Of a DNA stretch of 64,000 nucleotides, positions 33,812 to 44,278 are shown piece by piece. The stretch's first letter is position 1. Every line of letters starts with the position of its first letter. The translations under genes were made by a program, and so were the position numbers. The stretch is from Plantago ovata (taxonomy: Eukaryota > Streptophyta > Magnoliopsida > Lamiales > Plantaginaceae). The stretch covers positions 24,505,566 to 24,569,565 of the forward strand of contig CM051458.1 in the NCBI GenBank assembly GCA_028274465.1. Direction: 5' to 3'. Under the pieces are notes generated by a model that was not told where the DNA came from, did no database searches, and worked only from the letters and a program-made list of their open reading frames with translations.

Positions 33812-34310
33812 GAGCATGTCTCGGACAAATGATGCGTCTCGGATACGTCAAGGGAGGGCTGGACCTATAATCCCAATGATCTCGTGGCCTCCAAGCATGT
33901 GGACTCTAAGAGGGGCGACTTTACTGATTAACCGGATCGTGCTATAGCTGATGAAGAGATTGAGGATGACGAGTTCGGGGCAGTTGTCTCTAAAGATGAT
34001 CCTAACTTCCCTGTAAGGCCGGGATCTTATTCGAGTTGGTTCCTCGAAGTTCTGAGATCTGGGCTTCTCGCTCCTTTTCAGACGAATGAGTCTTAGAACT
34101 GCGCCTTTCTTACTCTCCCGGGTCCTGTCGTCGGAAGAGCGCCAGCTTTTGTTGAGCCGGAAGTGTGCCAATATCGGGCTCGACTGATTAAGGAAGCCGA
34201 GGCTCTGAAGGCAAATGGAGATCAGCGCGAGCTAATTGCTATTGTCCAGTCTCTCGACACCAAGCTCTTTCTCCTCCAGACTCCGGTCGAGGCTCCGGCA
34301 TTTGCCTCTA
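33812..34310 (+). pseudogene. Tat2 antisense extra ORF, 3' part
   Basis: Resumes aORF2 after copia1. Pieces match aORF1 in order: EEIEDDEFGAVVSKDDPNFPVRPGSYSSWFLEVLRSGLLAPF, split here by stops, then PVVGRAPAFVEPEV and a final helical part. An Athila solo LTR at 34311 ends it, and a short tail continues after 35507. AATAAA at 35724-35729 corresponds to the signal after aORF1. Confidence 0.72.
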
Positions 34311-35506
34311 TGATGAACCGGAATTTGTCAGATTCAAATTAATCAAATAAATTTGTTTTTAGCCAAAGGCAATTTACAACTACAACGAAAACCGTAGTGT
34401 AGCAGTAAAATAACCTCGAGTGTCGATCTCTAAGGACTATAACTAGCTTTATCTAATTTAACTTAACTATAAAATCAACAGACGACTTAGCACAGATTTT
34501 TCTTATCAAGATAATGGAAGTTAGTGATAGTATGATCATTCAAAGCATAGCAGGTTAATAATCATGCATGAAGTACCCGATCGTTTTGCATAGAGATCTA
34601 AGATCATGAATTGTCCAATGTGTTCCGTTCAATTCAACACTACGAAGATAGAGGGCTTAGATAGATCAAAGAAATAAAGCAATAACTCAAAGTCTGATTC
34701 GCATTACCGCCATCATGCATAATTAAGAACCCTTCGCTAAGAAATCACATACTATCACCAACGATAGATTTAGCCACTCATAGATGTCATGCAATCAACA
34801 GAAATCATAGCAAGATTGAATGAAAACATGTTGAAAGATATAAATATAAATAGAAAAATCTGAGATACAATGTTACCGAAGGTTGTCAATCTCCGAAGAA
34901 TCGCGATCTCACAAGCTCCAAATTGATAAGAAAAATTATCTCCTATGCTAAGAATTCCCAGAACAGGCTCTGGAGAATTCCTACCTAAAACTAATGAGAA
35001 AGGTATGAAAAAAGGTATGAGAAAGTATGAAAAAACGTAGAGAAACAACAATTATATATAGGAGTTCGGCAAGCGTTGGGCGAGTCGCCCCACACACCGG
35101 GCGAATCGCCTGGTGTGGGGCGAACCGTCCCACATCCCGGGCGAATCGCCCGGGAGCTCCAGTCAGCGAGACGCGTTTTTTATGCGTTTTTGGATTTCTT
35201 TTCCTTTTCGGACTCGGTTTTTGCCTTCTAGTGACCTTTAAGTCTTGAAACTCGACCCCTAGACTTCAAATCCCATCCGGAATCTTCTAGATACTCCAAA
35301 AATGTCCTCGGAAGACCGATTCTTCGTTCTCTTCAATATAATTGTTCGGAAAACCACGTTTTTCACCTAAAACCTGTAAAATGTAAACTAAAGGGAAACG
35401 TGACACTATTCTAATAAAATGCACTTTAATATAGCTAAATTAACATAGAGGATAGCTAAAATAGGTGAAAAAGACTCGAATGAAGGTGTAAAATACACAT
35501 TCATCA
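34311..35506 (-). repeat. Athila solo LTR (1196 bp)
   Basis: Ends TGATGAA...TTCATCA form a 7-bp inverted repeat. Flanks are ctcta (34306-34310) and ctctg (35507-35511), a 5-bp target duplication with one change. The inverse of its right end matches the Athila2 LTR start at 40337. No internal region remains, so LTR-LTR recombination is likely. The minus-strand promoter TATATATA is near 35052-35060, next to a hairpin array. Confidence 0.9.
35078..35154 (-). repeat. GC hairpin array in Athila solo LTR
   Basis: Four hairpins at 35136-35154, 35115-35133, 35095-35115 and 35078-35090, in the same order relative to the promoter as at 40692-40773. Loops read ATT, GTT, ATT and ACT on the minus strand. 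Two stems have single A-C mismatches that look like C-to-T decay. Confidence 0.85.
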
Positions 35507-36944
35507 CTCTGTCGCTCCAACTGAGAATCCTTGAAGGCTGGGTATGCCCGTGCGATATATGTATCTGATACATTTCATGACAAAAAATTTAGCTTTTTAT
35601 TTCCCAAGTAATTTCATTCAGCCCTTTGTGGCACTTGTAACTCGGATAATTTACATTTTCACTTGCATGTACTCTCCGTTTTGTGTTTACTAAGTTATGT
35701 CGGATAACTTGTGTGCCTTTCCTAATAAAAATAGCCAAGTATTTTTATGTCGGAATATATTTTATCTTGTTTTGCTAGAAACTTATCCCGGACAACTTTG
35801 TCTCGGAATGTTTCACTTTGTCTTGTAAAGTTGAAATTTTACAAGTTAGTGGTTCGTTCACTAAAAGTTGTAACGATAGGATCATATCTCGGAACTGTCA
35901 CGTGTTCTTGTAAAGTTGAAATTTTACAAGTGTTAGTGACTTTATTCACACAAAACGCTGTTCCGAGAGAATTATATCTCAGAACTGTCACGTGCTCTTG
36001 TAAAGTTGATATTTTACAAGTCAGTGACTTTGTTCACTAAACTCTGTTCCGAGAGAATTATATCTCGGAACTTTCACGTGCTCTTGTAAAGTTGAAATTT
36101 TACAAGTCTGTGACTTTGTTCATAAAACGCTGTTCCGAGAGAATTATATCTCGGAACTGTCACGTGCTCTTGTAAAGTTGAAATTTTACAAGTCCGTGAC
36201 TTTGTTCATTAAACGTTGTTCAGAGAGAATTATATCTCGGAACTGTCACGTGCTCTTGTAAAGTTGAAATTTACAAGTCACTGACTTTGTTCGTCCCAAG
36301 CTTGGTCCGATATAATTATATATCGGAACAGTTACGTGTTCACTTTGTAAATTTGAAATCTTTACAAGTGTTAGTAACTCGCTCGTTTAGGAACTTCTCC
36401 TCGGAGGTTTCTGTATCGGTCGTGTCACGTGCTCTTTTTCTTGAGCGTGTAGGTCACCAGATTTTTGTACTCGGACTGTTCTTGTCCGAGAACAAACTTT
36501 TGGCCGTTTTCCAATCTTCCGAGATGTTTGTTTCTTGGAATAAAAAGTTGAGAACATTCGATTTTTTGACTTTTTCTCGACTTTGAACTCTCAAACGCGA
36601 GTTCTATTGGCTCAGGCTTTCCTTCCTCCCGGCTTTCTGCTTACTATTCTTCCTATGCTGGTGTTCTTTCCTTTTCCCGATCTCTAATCCTCTTAAACCT
36701 TAATGGTTGGTTGAGTCTTACTTACAAGAATAATCAAAAGGAAATTACGCGAGACATTGAAAATCTAAAAGAAATCTTAGCAAGCTTCATTGTATCGATT
36801 TGACGGAAATTCAAATACAATTGCGACAACGGGCTTCATAGCCAATTACAACAAGATAAAAGTCTTAATCAAAATAAACATGAATTAAAGCAGTAAAAGT
36901 GGTGCCTTCCTTCGGAGTTCTTGATTCTTGGCCATAACATCTCT
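35507..36944. other. Tat2 spacer between aORF2 and integrase
   Basis: Holds the last codons of aORF2, AATAAA at 35724, and the tandem array at 35802-36420. From 36421 to 36944 I see no gene. Confidence 0.6.
35802..36420. repeat. 86-90 bp tandem repeats with two inverted repeats each
   Basis: About seven units begin at CTCGGAA near 35802, 35888, 35978, 36064, 36150, 36237 and 36323; the last is degenerate. Each has CACGTG, the inverted pair CTTGTAAA/TTTACAAG (8-nt loop) and, across unit junctions, GTTCCGAGA/TCTCGGAAC (8-nt spacer). Tat and Ogre elements are known to carry tandem repeats in their 3' untranslated region. Confidence 0.9.
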
Positions 36945-37652
36945 TCAAGCATAAAACTTCTGCATGTTGGTACCGTTCCAAGTGTTCTTCAGATCCTTCC
37001 CTTCCATGTCCTTAAGACGGTAGCTTCCATTGGAGTAAGATTTTACTATATTGTATGGTCCTTCCCACTTGCGATGAACTTTCCCCACATTCTCCAAGAT
37101 ATCAGCTTTCCTCAGAACTAAATCGCCTACCTGGAACTCATTGTTCCTCACATGCTTGTTATATGCTTTTGTAATGATAGCTTGATATCGGAGAATATTT
37201 GCTAAGGTTGTAGTTCTTGATTCTTCCAACATCTCGAGATCATACATCCTAGCTTCATGGTTGTCTTCCGGCTCATATCCTTGGATCCTTATAGTTTCCA
37301 CAACAATCTCAGCTGATATTACGGCTTCAGAGCCATATACTAGGGAGAAAGGAGTTTCCCTTGTAGCAACATTTGAAGTGGTTCTATAAGCCCATAGGAC
37401 TCCATCTAATTCATCCACCCAATCTCCCTTGCATGCTTCAAACTTTCTCTTCAAGAGATCGACGAGTGTCTTATTGACAGCTTCGGTTTTTCCATTGGCT
37501 TGTGGATATCCTACTGAAGTGAATCTTCTCTCTATCTTCATGGTTTCACACCACGCTTTGAACTTGGCCCCTGAAAATTGTGCGCCATTATCAGAGATCA
37601 AGATCCTTGGTAGCCCAAAACGGCACACAATATTTCTCCAGACGAAGTCCAT
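36945..37652 (-). pseudogene. Tat2 integrase core and C-terminal domain
   Basis: Contains ISDNGAQFSG (second catalytic Asp), NGKTEAVNK (Glu), VWAYRTTS-like VLWAYRTTSNVATRETPFSLVYGSEAV and the C-terminal QVGDLVLRKADILENVGK, ending QKFYA. It is close to the Tat1 protein at 2394-3074. The frame is lost toward the first Asp near 37700-37830. Confidence 0.9.
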
Positions 37653-37765
37653 GACTTTGTTCTCAGAGATTGTTGCTAGTGCCTCAGCTTCTGCCCATTT
37701 GCTAAAATATTACACAACCACTATTATGAACTTTTTCTGCCCCGATCCTTTCGGAAAAGGTCCTA

Positions 37766-38405
37766 CTATGTCAATTCCCCATTGATCAAAAGGATAAGTA
37801 ATTGTAGCTGGGATGAGTGGTATTGCTGGGGCATGAGAAGTCTTAGCGAAGTATTACAATCTTCACACTTCTTTACATAGGATGTTGCATCTTCTCTCAA
37901 GGTTGGCCAGTAGTATCCTTGGCGGTATATTTTCTGACCTAGTGCTCTTCCTCCTGAATGGTTTCCGCAACTCCCTTTGTGTACTTCATCTAGGATTGCC
38001 TTTGCTTCTTCCTCATTAGCACATCTCAAGTGTGCCCCTTTGAAAGACCACTTATACAAATAATCTCCTTGGATGAAGTATTTCAATGATCTGGCTTTGA
38101 CTTTCTTTGCTTCGACACGATCTTGTGGAAGGCTTCCTCTCAAGAGATAATCTGTCAATGGGTGCACCAAACTGGTTCCAGGAGTTGTTGAGATTGAAAA
38201 AATTGGAAGAGTTTTGAGTCCTTGGTTCATGACGGATGAACTTTCGATCCTCATCAAAATAACGTTTCTAGTGTCTATCCCTCCTGAGACAGAGGCAAAT
38301 TTTGACAAGGCATCTGCTCTTCCATTGAGATCCCTTGAAAATTTTTCAATCTCACATTTTTCGAACAAAGCCATCTCCTCTTGGATTTTAGACTTATAAC
38401 TGGAT
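37766..38405 (-). pseudogene. Tat2 aRNH C-terminus and integrase zinc domain
   Basis: Begins within aRNH (SYKSKIQEE, FSRDLNGRADALSKF with the last catalytic Asp), runs through LYKWSFKGAHLRC and reaches the integrase zinc motif (H-x-GSCGNHSGGR, CEDC). The frame breaks near 37830. Upstream it is cut by the copia LTR at 38411, so the rest of aRNH, RT and gag lie far to the right. Confidence 0.88.
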
Positions 38406-38410
38406 AGTTC

Positions 38411-40336
38411 TGTAAAAAATATGGTCAGAGTTACCCCTAGGGTACGCAGCGGAATTTCAAAAATTTCTTAACATACAGGTTAATTGATTATGCATATGTC
38501 GTATATATATAAACACGTCAATTAGAAGACTAACCTTACTTCCAAAGGAGCTTCCAAGTCTTCGTAATAATCCGGTGTATCTTCTCCTTCGTCGAAGTCG
38601 AAGATATCTGTAATACTCTGATTATCTGCAAGACAATAAGAGTTAGTTTCCAGCTCCTAGAACCTCAACCTTGGTATCCACGGATGAACAGCCTATCGGA
38701 AGAATGCTAGGATATTCTTTGTGTGACCAAGAAGACGGGGCGGTAATTCCTCCGGTGAGGTGGCGTGCGCGGATGACTATAGAGGAGGGGAGAGTTTTTA
38801 TTTTCTATAAGAAAACTGGGTAGAATAACTGTGAAAGTCTATGTCAAAAGCTCTCTAATAGTCTACTATATATAGTAGTCAATAGAAGCCTAAAGCATAA
38901 GCAATTAGACTTCGTAAAGGATAAGCAATTAGACTTCGTAAAGGAATAAGAATCTAATTCTTATCGCACTAGTAAACCAATATCAAGTCTAGATTCATTC
39001 CCAATCAAATTAAAACTCAATCAGGAAAATCTAATTTATCCCTTGGACTTCTAATAGAGGAAGGAGTTTTCCCCTACTCATCCTTGCGCGCGCGCTTTGC
39101 CAGGGACAGTAGGTGGGTCCCAATTTTGGGACCCACTTATAGTTCTAAGGAAATTCAAACTCCAAGTAGATTTTGCCCAAGTGCATATGTTTATTCTAAA
39201 TTAACATATCCTTTCAAATCAAACCTCTATTATATTTCCAAAATATAATCTATAATTGTATTTACATAAAATACAATTAATTAGTCAATTCGATTAATAA
39301 TTCCAAATCATTAATTGAGCCACCAAATATTATAATTAATTCCAAATCAATTATAATCCATCAATCACAATTAATTCCAAATTAATTGCGATTCCATCTT
39401 CAAGGATATTCTGATAGGCTGAATCACCACATAGTGTGACCCATAGGGCCTCATCGTATTAAGCAAGTCCTAGACTAGGCAACATGGAATTCCTAGACGG
39501 TTCAATTCGCAATATTAATACATGAGGACGTTTGAGAGGTTTCTCAAAGCTAACCCTTTCGTTGCGAAGTCTGTTGCGCTCAAAGCGGCGATGGTAACGT
39601 CCCTTCATCTGACTTGCTCGACTGTATCTAGGATCGATGAAGTGTCTATCCCAATAATACATCCACGGGCGTCTCAGGGAGTTGCTTGGTTAAGATATAC
39701 TTATGACCATCATAATATATCATTTGCACTGGTCAGTGACTTTACCAACACAACTATGCAGACTATGAGCAGTACTCTCCTGTGCTACACTTGAGAGATG
39801 AATCCTTCACAGAATCACTTATCATCCCCATTTGTATGTAGCCATAATCCTGAATCGTGTCTTAGGTCAACTGCTTATTCAGAGCTGACATCGATGGGTC
39901 CACCATGGATATGGGGCAACAAATGTGATGATAAAGTCCTGTAAGTACAAAGGACGACTGGCATCACTTCGACAACTCACCGGTTCCCATAGATACTTCG
40001 GTGTAGAGTATACATCGATGGGAGTGTCCGATGGGTGCTTCCATTGTTCGATAATCCTTCTTCGAACAACTATGCGCAGTTATGGGAACGTTTCTCGATT
40101 GTCCAACAATCCGTTCCGTGGCCGTGGGATCGGCTCACACTTGCTCCAACAAGTATAACCTCCACGCATACTAGTCTCGTCTGGTTCATTCAGACCCCTA
40201 CATCGGAGATGAACCTCGACTAGGGAGAGTTTGGGATAGATGATAACTCACATAGCTCCCACTATCTGTGTGATCGGTCATCTATCCGAGGGGACATGTT
40301 TAATATCAATACAGACAGTAATAGAGATATGACATG
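38411..40336 (-). repeat. copia1-family LTR, truncated by Athila2
   Basis: Starts TGTAAAAAATATGGTCAG like the copia1 LTRs and follows them to GATATGACATG (their positions 25881-25891), about 160 bp short of the end. Athila2 begins at 40337. Whether it is a solo LTR or part of a full element depends on sequence right of the window. It is more diverged than the copia1 pair. Preceding bases agttc (38406-38410) would be its target duplication. Confidence 0.9.
38535..38656 (-). other. Acidic open stretch, third LTR copy
   Basis: Same 122 nt as at 31869-31990 with seven substitutions and no indel. It stays open and keeps the AAG|GTTAGT donor. Confidence 0.5.
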
Positions 40337-40691
40337 TGATGAATGTGTATTTTACACTTTCATTTGAGTCTTTTTCACCTATTTTAGCTATCCTCTATGT
40401 TAATTTAGCTATATTTTAGTACATTTTATTAGAATAGTGTCACGTTTCCCTTTAGATTTTATTTTACAGGTTTTGGTTGAAAAGCTAGGATTTCCGGGCA
40501 ATTATATTGAAGTTGACAAGGAATTGGTGTTCCATAAGCCTATTTGGAGTATCTGAAGGTTTCCGGATAGGATTTGGAGTCTAGGGGTCGAATCTGGAGG
40601 TTAGAAGGCCACTAGAAGTCAGAAACTGAGTCCGAAAATGGGAAAAAAAATCCAAAAACGCATCGAAAACGCGGAATTCGCGAGGCTTTCT

Positions 40692-40773
40692 CCCGGGCGA
40701 ACCGCCCGGGACGTGGGGCGACTCGCCCCACACCGGGCGAACCGCCCGGTGTGTGGGGCGAACCGCCCCACAC
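40692..40773 (+). repeat. Four abutting GC triloop hairpins in the U3 promoter
   Basis: Perfect hairpins at 40692-40710 (8-bp stem, loop AAC), 40713-40731 (8 bp, ACT), 40731-40751 (9 bp, AAC) and 40751-40773 (10 bp, AAC). All share the core GGGCG/CGCCC, but outer stem bases differ and stay complementary. Neighbours share one base at 40731 and at 40751. The TATA box starts 12 bp downstream. Confidence 0.95.
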
Positions 40774-40785
40774 TATTTCGAGGCC

Positions 40786-40793
40786 TATATATA
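40786..40793 (+). promoter_or_regulatory. TATA box of Athila2 LTR
   Basis: TATATATA right after the hairpin array. The same arrangement is seen in the solo LTR (minus strand, about 35052-35060) and in the LTR copies at 50794 and 60283. Confidence 0.75.
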
Positions 40794-41653
40794 GTTGCTC
40801 AGTTTTCTCCGAAATTCATACTTTTCCAGACCTACTCTCTCACCTTTCTCTGTAGTTTTAGGTAGGGACTTTCCAGAGCCTGTTCTGGGGGTTCGTAGCT
40901 TAGGGGACACTTTTTCATAGCAGATTGGAGCTTGTAGGATCGCAATTCTTCGGAGATTGACAACCTTCGGTAACATTGTATCTTACAGTTTATTCTACTT
41001 ATTTTAATATATCATTCAACATGTTTTCTTCTATGATATCTGTTGATTGCATGCCTATTATGAGTAGCTAAACTTATCGTTGGTGGTAGTATGTGAATTC
41101 TTAGCGAAGGGAAGATAATCATGCTAATGGCTATATCGCGCATTATACTCCGTGTTATTGCTTTATTTCGTTGATCAGGCTCAGCCTAAATTCTCGTATG
41201 TTGTATTAATTATTATGCACAATTGGACCCTCGTCGACCTAGGCGCGTGTATATCTTCGTAGTGTTGAATAATTACGGAACACATTTGGACAATAGTGCT
41301 TGACTTGTCAGTATCTTTATCTTCGTAGTGCTAAATAATTACAACAGGACATTAGATTGATCAAAGATCTCCATGCAAGACCGAGGAATTTACGCATGAT
41401 TATTGACCCGTTATGCTTTGAAGGATCATACTATCACCAATCTCCATTATCTGTTAGAAAAACCCTTTGCTTTTACGTCTGCTGTTTTTATATTCCTAGT
41501 TAAATAGATAAAGCTAGTTATAGTCCTGAGAGAATGACACTCGAGGTCATTCTACTGCTACACTACGGTTTTCGTTGTAGTTGTGAATTGCCTTTGGCTA
41601 AATAACAAATTTATTTGCTGAATCGGGACCCGACAAATCCTCGTGCATCAAAT

Positions 41654-41671
41654 TGGCGCCATTGCCGGGGA
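41654..41671 (+). promoter_or_regulatory. Athila2 primer binding site
   Basis: TGGCGCCATTGCCGGGGA, three bases after the LTR end. The tRNA-Asp-type site is typical of Athila. Confidence 0.9.
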
Positions 41672-41795
41672 CTATACTCCTTTTTTCTGTTTAATTTGTT
41701 TATATTTTCAGCATTCAATTCCTAATTCTATTAGTTTTAGTTTTTCTTTTTAATCTCTCTCTGATACTGCTTTCCTAGTCTGTTACAGATAGTGT

Positions 41796-43450
41796 ATGCC
41801 ACATACACGATCTAAAGGAACACCACTTGCTGATTCAATTCTTGAGATCGACAGAGTCTACCACCAAAGAAGGCGACTACTCGAAAGGCGTGCACTAGAG
41901 GAAATAGAGGATACCGATTTCTCTGAATCTCTACACAGCCTTTTCAAGGAAATCGACGGAATGGCAGAAGCTAGACCACTGAAAGCATGGGTTCAACCCA
42001 CCGAGGATCGTATGAGGGGACCGACGATTGTTCTTTCGTCTGCAACTCGAGATCTGGAAATCAAGAACCACGCATTCCAACAACTTCCGAGGTTCTATGG
42101 CTTATCAAGGGAAGATGTGATGGGGTACTTGCACGATATCGATGATTTCGTCAACCAACTCCCACGACCCGGAGCTGAAATAACAACGGATGAGTTGAGG
42201 ATGAAGGTTTTTGCTATGGGACTTGGCGACAGAGCCAAGTCATGGTTGAGTTCTCTACCAGCAGGCTCGCTGGACACTTGGGAGAAGGTTTTTTCAGCTT
42301 TCATGGAGAAATACTTCCCTCACACCTTGACTAACGCGCTAAAGGCGCAAATCACTGGATTCAAGAAGGACTATGATGAGACCATCTACACCGCGTTTGA
42401 GAGATTCCAAGATCTCACGAACAAGTGCCCTCACCATGGTTTTGAACTTTCTGACCTAGTCCAACACTTCTACAATGGACTAACCTTCGAGAACCAACAA
42501 GTGGTGGATTTCCAATGCCGAGGAAATATTTGGGAGGAAACCGCAGAGGCCGTTTGGGCAGTTTTCGAAAGGCTTGCTAAGGGTTCGTAGTTCAAGGACC
42601 CAAGAGCAATGGTTAGGAGACGTGGACCTGAAGCTCCACCGACTCAAGAGGCCCCTATGTATAGGGGGAATGGGGATCAATTCGAGTGCTTTACCAACGA
42701 AATGAAGCAAGTCCTCAAGAGCGCCACCGGAACAACTGTTTCGAACGAAGTATGCCGAATATGCAAGAACTATGGGCATGGGGCTCATATGTGTAGATCG
42801 GAGCTTGCGTATGACGACAGCAACTGGGCTCGAGGAGGCGAAGAGGAAGCCTTTGCTACGGAGTTTGGTACTCAAGAAGTTAGCTACGGACAAGACGGTA
42901 GGAATTCTCGAGGTGGATTTTGGAGAAGAGGATTCCGAAACAATCAAGGATATGCACCGGCTAACCAAACTTATGGCCCTAACCAAGACCGTAGTAGGCT
43001 AAACTATGGTAATGACCACTGCGAAAACCCCGCTCCGAAAGAGCCACCGAAATCGAAGTCGGCTCAACTGATGGAAAACTTGCAAAAGATGGTTGATCAC
43101 ACAAAAAGTTTTCTCAAACGTTATGAAGAAGATTCCGAGAAGACTAGGGCAAGGCTTGATAGGTTGGAAGAGAGAACTAGGCTTGCCCATCAAAAGATGC
43201 AAGAGTTGATCGACCGAGGAGCAAGTAGGGAACATGCAAACTGCCTAGCAACACTGAGAAGTCGAATTCCATTACATTGGCTGGTGATCTACCTGACGAA
43301 ATCACCATCAAGAAGGTTGCTAAGTGCGAGTGTTGCAAGAAGGAGGAACTTCTACAAGCTAAGGAAGAAGAGAAGGACCTTGGTTCTGACGAAAGTTAAG
43401 AGGAGCAAGAGGATCCCGAGCCACTCCCTAAAAGTTTCGATGTTAAGGTA
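41796..43450 (+). pseudogene. Athila2 gag (better copy)
   Basis: ATG 41796 opens a 264-aa frame with the gag domain: FAMGLGDRAKSWLSSLPAGS, WEKVFSAFMEKYFP, FERFQDLTNKCPHHGF and QHFYNGL. After one in-frame TAG at 42588-42590 the same frame continues from 42609 with the zinc knuckle CRICKNYGHGAHMC (C-x2-C-x4-H-x4-C) and a coiled-coil-like region (LMENLQKMVDHTKSFLKRYEEDSEKTRARLDRLEER). A shift near 43240 precedes the protease. The second copy differs at both lesions, so some may be sequence errors. Gag forms the particle. Confidence 0.85.
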
Positions 43451-43910
43451 GGGATTGGTGACCTTGAAGATGTCCGTGCCACACTAGACACGGGATCCTA
43501 CTCAAACATACTCCCTTTAAAATGTGTTTGAAAAGAGTAGCCTTGGAAAACTATCTGAGCATAGGGCTATTGTGCAACTGGCGGATGGATCCTTTATGAG
43601 ACCCGAAGGCGTTGTGAAAAATGTGTTGGTCAAGATTGGTGAAGCTTCTGTATACACCAATTTTGTAGTTATGCCGGCGTCTGCACCTGGAACGGGGGAT
43701 GTCATACTCTTAGGGCGAACGTTCTTGACTAAACTACGCTCCGTGATGGACATCTACCAAAGAACTTGCACTATTGAAGTAGATGGCAAGCAACACGTGT
43801 TGCAAGCCATATCTGATCCACCTGATATTTCTTTCACTACTCACTACTGTGGTCTTGCAACCTATATTCTTCTTATTCACAGGTTCGTGGCATGGAGAGG
43901 AGATCAATGA
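43451..43910 (+). pseudogene. Athila2 aspartic protease
   Basis: LDTGSYSNILP near 43484-43510 is the active site. A one-base shift follows, then the frame 43524-43910 gives LADGSFMRPEGVVKNVLVKIG, FVVMPASAPG and VILLGRTFLTKLRSVMD, which is the rest of a retropepsin. After it there is no RT or integrase before the CCGGGAGGCAACCCGG motif, so the pol gene has been lost and the element depends on others. Confidence 0.85.
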
Positions 43911-43989
43911 AGGGGAAGTCTAGTACCCGCAGAAAGAAGAGATAGACACAGACAGGAGTCGAGTCAAAGACTTTAAACAATGGCGCTAT

Positions 43990-44005
43990 CCGGGAGGCAA
44001 CCCGG
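43990..44005 (+). promoter_or_regulatory. CCGGG-AGGCAA-CCCGG hairpin after protease
   Basis: Five-bp stem with six-base loop in the context tggcgctat...gagttttt. Repeated at 53490-53505. Similar GGGAGGCAACCC hairpins are common after pol in plant Athila elements, as I recall, which places the pol deletion directly upstream. Role unknown. Confidence 0.55.
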
Positions 44006-44186
44006 AGTTTTTATCGCTTTCTTTACCGCTTTATTGCATGCATTCATTCTTGAACTATTTGCTTCTCGTATGCGAATTTGTTCATGTCTGTGTCGTATAT
44101 GCTTATGTTTGAGTGATATTTTTCGAGTGGTTTTTGAAAAATTAGTTTCGGGGATTAAAACCGCGTTTTCTGACAAAAGGAACCGT

Positions 44187-44278
44187 CTCCCCGCATCGGG
44201 GAGCGGGGGCGAATCGCCCCCCATGAGGGGCGAACCGCCCCGCATGGGGCGACTCGCCCCACACCGGGGGCGACTCGC
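44187..44278 (+). repeat. Second GC triloop hairpin array, after protease
   Basis: Hairpins at 44187-44203 (7-bp stem, loop CAT), 44205-44221 (7 bp, AAT), 44227-44241 (6 bp, AAC), 44245-44261 (7 bp, ACT) and a fifth at about 44265-44278 that is perfect in the second copy. Same GGCG-NNN-CGCC core as the LTR array, but in the internal region. It lies about 180 bp after the CCGGG hairpin. Confidence 0.92.

Larger units (their letters stand above)
20235..40336 (-). mobile_element. Tat2: second Tat-lineage element, multiply interrupted, 5' part outside window
   Basis: From left: 3' LTR (20235-21099), leader and aORF2 on the plus strand (22060-23948, 33812-34310 and a short tail after 35507), spacer with tandem repeats (35802-36420), integrase and the end of aRNH on the minus strand (36945-38405). 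Insertions: copia1 (23949-33806), Athila solo LTR (34311-35506), copia LTR (38411-40336, itself cut by Athila2). The rest of pol, gag and the 5' LTR should lie right of the window. Its LTR is only moderately similar to that of Tat1, so it is a separate family. Confidence 0.85.
40337..41650 (+). repeat. Athila2 5' LTR (1314 bp)
   Basis: TGATGAATGTG...CGTGCATCA, followed by the PBS. TATA box at 40786-40793 and a hairpin array just upstream. Nearly the same sequence recurs at 50794 and 60283, but those copies carry only two of the four hairpins. Confidence 0.93.

Noticed and set aside
35802-36420. Possible CRISPR-like array
   Set aside because: Units are contiguous and no unique spacers occur. 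Plant retrotransposon context.
36287-36586. 99-codon plus-strand ORF and neighbours over the 86-bp repeats
   Set aside because: Frames through a tandem repeat with no protein signature; convergent spacer of Tat2.
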